DNA from: Candidatus Magasanikiibacteriota bacterium
Lineage (GTDB): Bacteria; Patescibacteriota; Patescibacteriia; Magasanikbacterales; UBA922
DNA length: 44,631 bases
Assembly (NCBI GenBank): GCA_018650645.1
Contig: JABIFP010000024.1
Coordinates: 1 to 44,631, forward strand
Reading direction: 5' to 3'
In this document: in pieces, positions 44,117 to 44,631 of the stretch
Layout of the letters: the number at the start of each line of letters is the position of its first letter
Numbering within the stretch: position 1 is the first letter of the stretch
Program-made: the position numbers and the translations under genes
The notes under the pieces: generated by a model
Databases searched by the model: none
The model's input: the letters and a program-made list of their open reading frames with translations, nothing else
Told to the model about the DNA's origin: nothing

Positions 44117-44331
44117 GACCTGCCGCGCGAACGCGACAGGTCTGTGATGCCACCCGCCGGGGACTCATGCACATGCCGAAGCTTGTGCGAGTCACCCGGG
44201 TGGGTGGCGAAGTTACTCTTTCGAGTGAGAAGGTAGATTACTGACTCAGCGTCAGCTTCTACCATGTGTAGCCCGTGGATCCCTCAACCTAGTGCGATAG
44301 GTGCTGAGGAGGGTGGGCCGCGCGAATGCGC
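44117..44331 (-). ncRNA. Candidate structured non-coding RNA, GC-rich, family not recognised
   Basis: A 215-nt run of tightly packed hairpins: 44117-44142 (GACCTG/CAGGTC plus CGCG/CGCG), 44149-44208 (a 10-bp stem with nested GACTC/GAGTC and GCACA/TGTGC), 44214-44227 (ACTC/GAGT), 44232-44263 (GGTAGA/TCTACC with CTGAC/GTCAG) and 44281-44313 (CCTCA/TGAGG with ACCTA/TAGGT). Read on the - strand, the loops are UUCG (twice, once as canonical C-UUCG-G) and C-GAAA-G, which argues for transcription right to left. A small stem at 44320-44331 touches the stop of the upstream gene. It may be a real RNA or a set of terminators. Confidence 0.35.
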
Positions 44332-44631
44332 TAGAGGATCTCGCAGACGTCGCCGACGCCGTTGGCGTCCGCGTCGGTCTGGGCGGGGTTGGCCACGTTC
44401 GGGCAGTTATCCTGACCATCCGCGATGCCATCGCCGTCCGTATCCACGGGGGGCTGGCAGATCAGGAGATCCCGACCCGTACCATCCGCGTTGGCCACGA
44501 TCTGCGCGTCGTCCCGAGGGACGCCATCGCAGAGGAAGCCGTCGACCGTGAAGCCGACGAACGGGTTACAGGCCTCCCCGCGCGCCACGTCTCCGTTGCA
44601 GCGCGGGAGCCAGTTGCCGTTGGCCTCCCGG
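44331..44631 (-). CDS. Thrombospondin type 3 repeat protein, 5' partial
   Basis: The - strand frame stays open to the window end, so the N-terminus is missing; the GTG at 44588 is only an internal codon. The visible ~100 residues contain NGNWLPRCNGDVARGEACNP and end with DTDGDGIADGQDNCP, then DADANGVGDVCE. This is a thrombospondin type 3 calcium-binding repeat, common on secreted proteins of Myxococcota/Bradymonadota-like bacteria. The GC-rich codon use and Cys/Asp style match the other flank gene (1-1584), to which it is convergent. This suggests that both flanks belong to one genome. Confidence 0.8.
   Translation of the reverse strand, partial: REANGNWLPRCNGDVARGEACNPFVGFTVDGFLCDGVPRDDAQIVANADGTGRDLLICQPPVDTDGDGIADGQDNCPNVANPAQTDADANGVGDVCEIL

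Noticed and set aside
44230-44280. Short resemblance on the + strand to reversed 16S rRNA (GTGTAGCCC, GTAGATTAC).
   Set aside because: Only a few short words match, in the wrong order, and the hairpins do not follow the rRNA fold.
1-44631. CRISPR array or insertion sequence.
   Set aside because: No regularly spaced direct repeats, no transposase or terminal inverted repeats were seen.

Overview
The window is a composite of two kinds of DNA. Positions 1 to about 1725 and about 44075 to 44631 are GC-rich. They carry the 3' parts of two convergent genes for secreted, cysteine- and aspartate-rich repeat proteins: a MopE-type metal-binding repeat protein with an FGE-sulfatase domain, and a thrombospondin type 3 repeat protein. 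Such proteins are typical of Myxococcota/Bradymonadota-like (deltaproteobacterial) predators. The roughly 42.3 kb between them is AT-rich and looks like Patescibacteria (CPR). It has compact genes with tiny overlaps, very short or absent mRNA leaders, a DUF5667 protein next to an ECF sigma factor, a giant S-layer-like secreted protein, and many GT4 glycosyltransferases. No gene is cut at either edge of the AT-rich block. No integrase, transposase or tRNA is visible at the joins. The block is either a transferred surface-glycan island or an assembly chimera.

Layout of the block. Region A (1813-14697, + strand) is one long gene string: Wzx-like flippase, GT-C mannosyltransferase-like protein, polyprenol-phosphate GT2, methyltransferase, GtrA, TagF-like glycerophosphotransferase, D-2-hydroxyacid dehydrogenase, LicC/PntC-like cytidylyltransferase, an unknown protein, a 1191-residue multidomain enzyme, and a methyltransferase. 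Region B (26375-14687, - strand) is a ten-gene operon converging on A: UDP-glucuronate decarboxylase fused to an orphan GT-B half, five GT4 enzymes, a tandem methyltransferase, a P-loop protein, another methyltransferase and AsnB. Its promoter overlaps that of a divergent + strand GT4 gene (26428).

Region C (27563-35718, - strand) holds an ECF sigma factor, its probable membrane partner (DUF5667), the S-layer-like protein behind a hairpin-rich leader, and a large O-antigen-ligase/TPR protein. Region D (35979-38101, + strand) has a small HTH regulator with a perfect inverted-repeat operator candidate and a DUF11-like surface protein. Region E (43992-38142, - strand) has a second ligase/polymerase, a GT4, a secreted glycoside-hydrolase-like protein with FG-GAP repeats, and a DUF1972-type GT4.

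Taken together the block reads as a cell-envelope locus. Sugars are activated and assembled on a lipid carrier (regions A, B, E), flipped, polymerised or ligated, and attached to surface components such as the S-layer-like protein. The most unusual part is 6117-13794. There, CDP-alcohol-type polymerisation, a cytidylyltransferase, two hydroxyacid dehydrogenase modules and class V aminotransferase domains sit together, one aminotransferase apparently dead and one apparently active. This suggests synthesis of an uncommon CDP-activated head group for a teichoic-acid-like or phospho-decorated polymer. Functions are assigned by motif reading only; no database search was possible.
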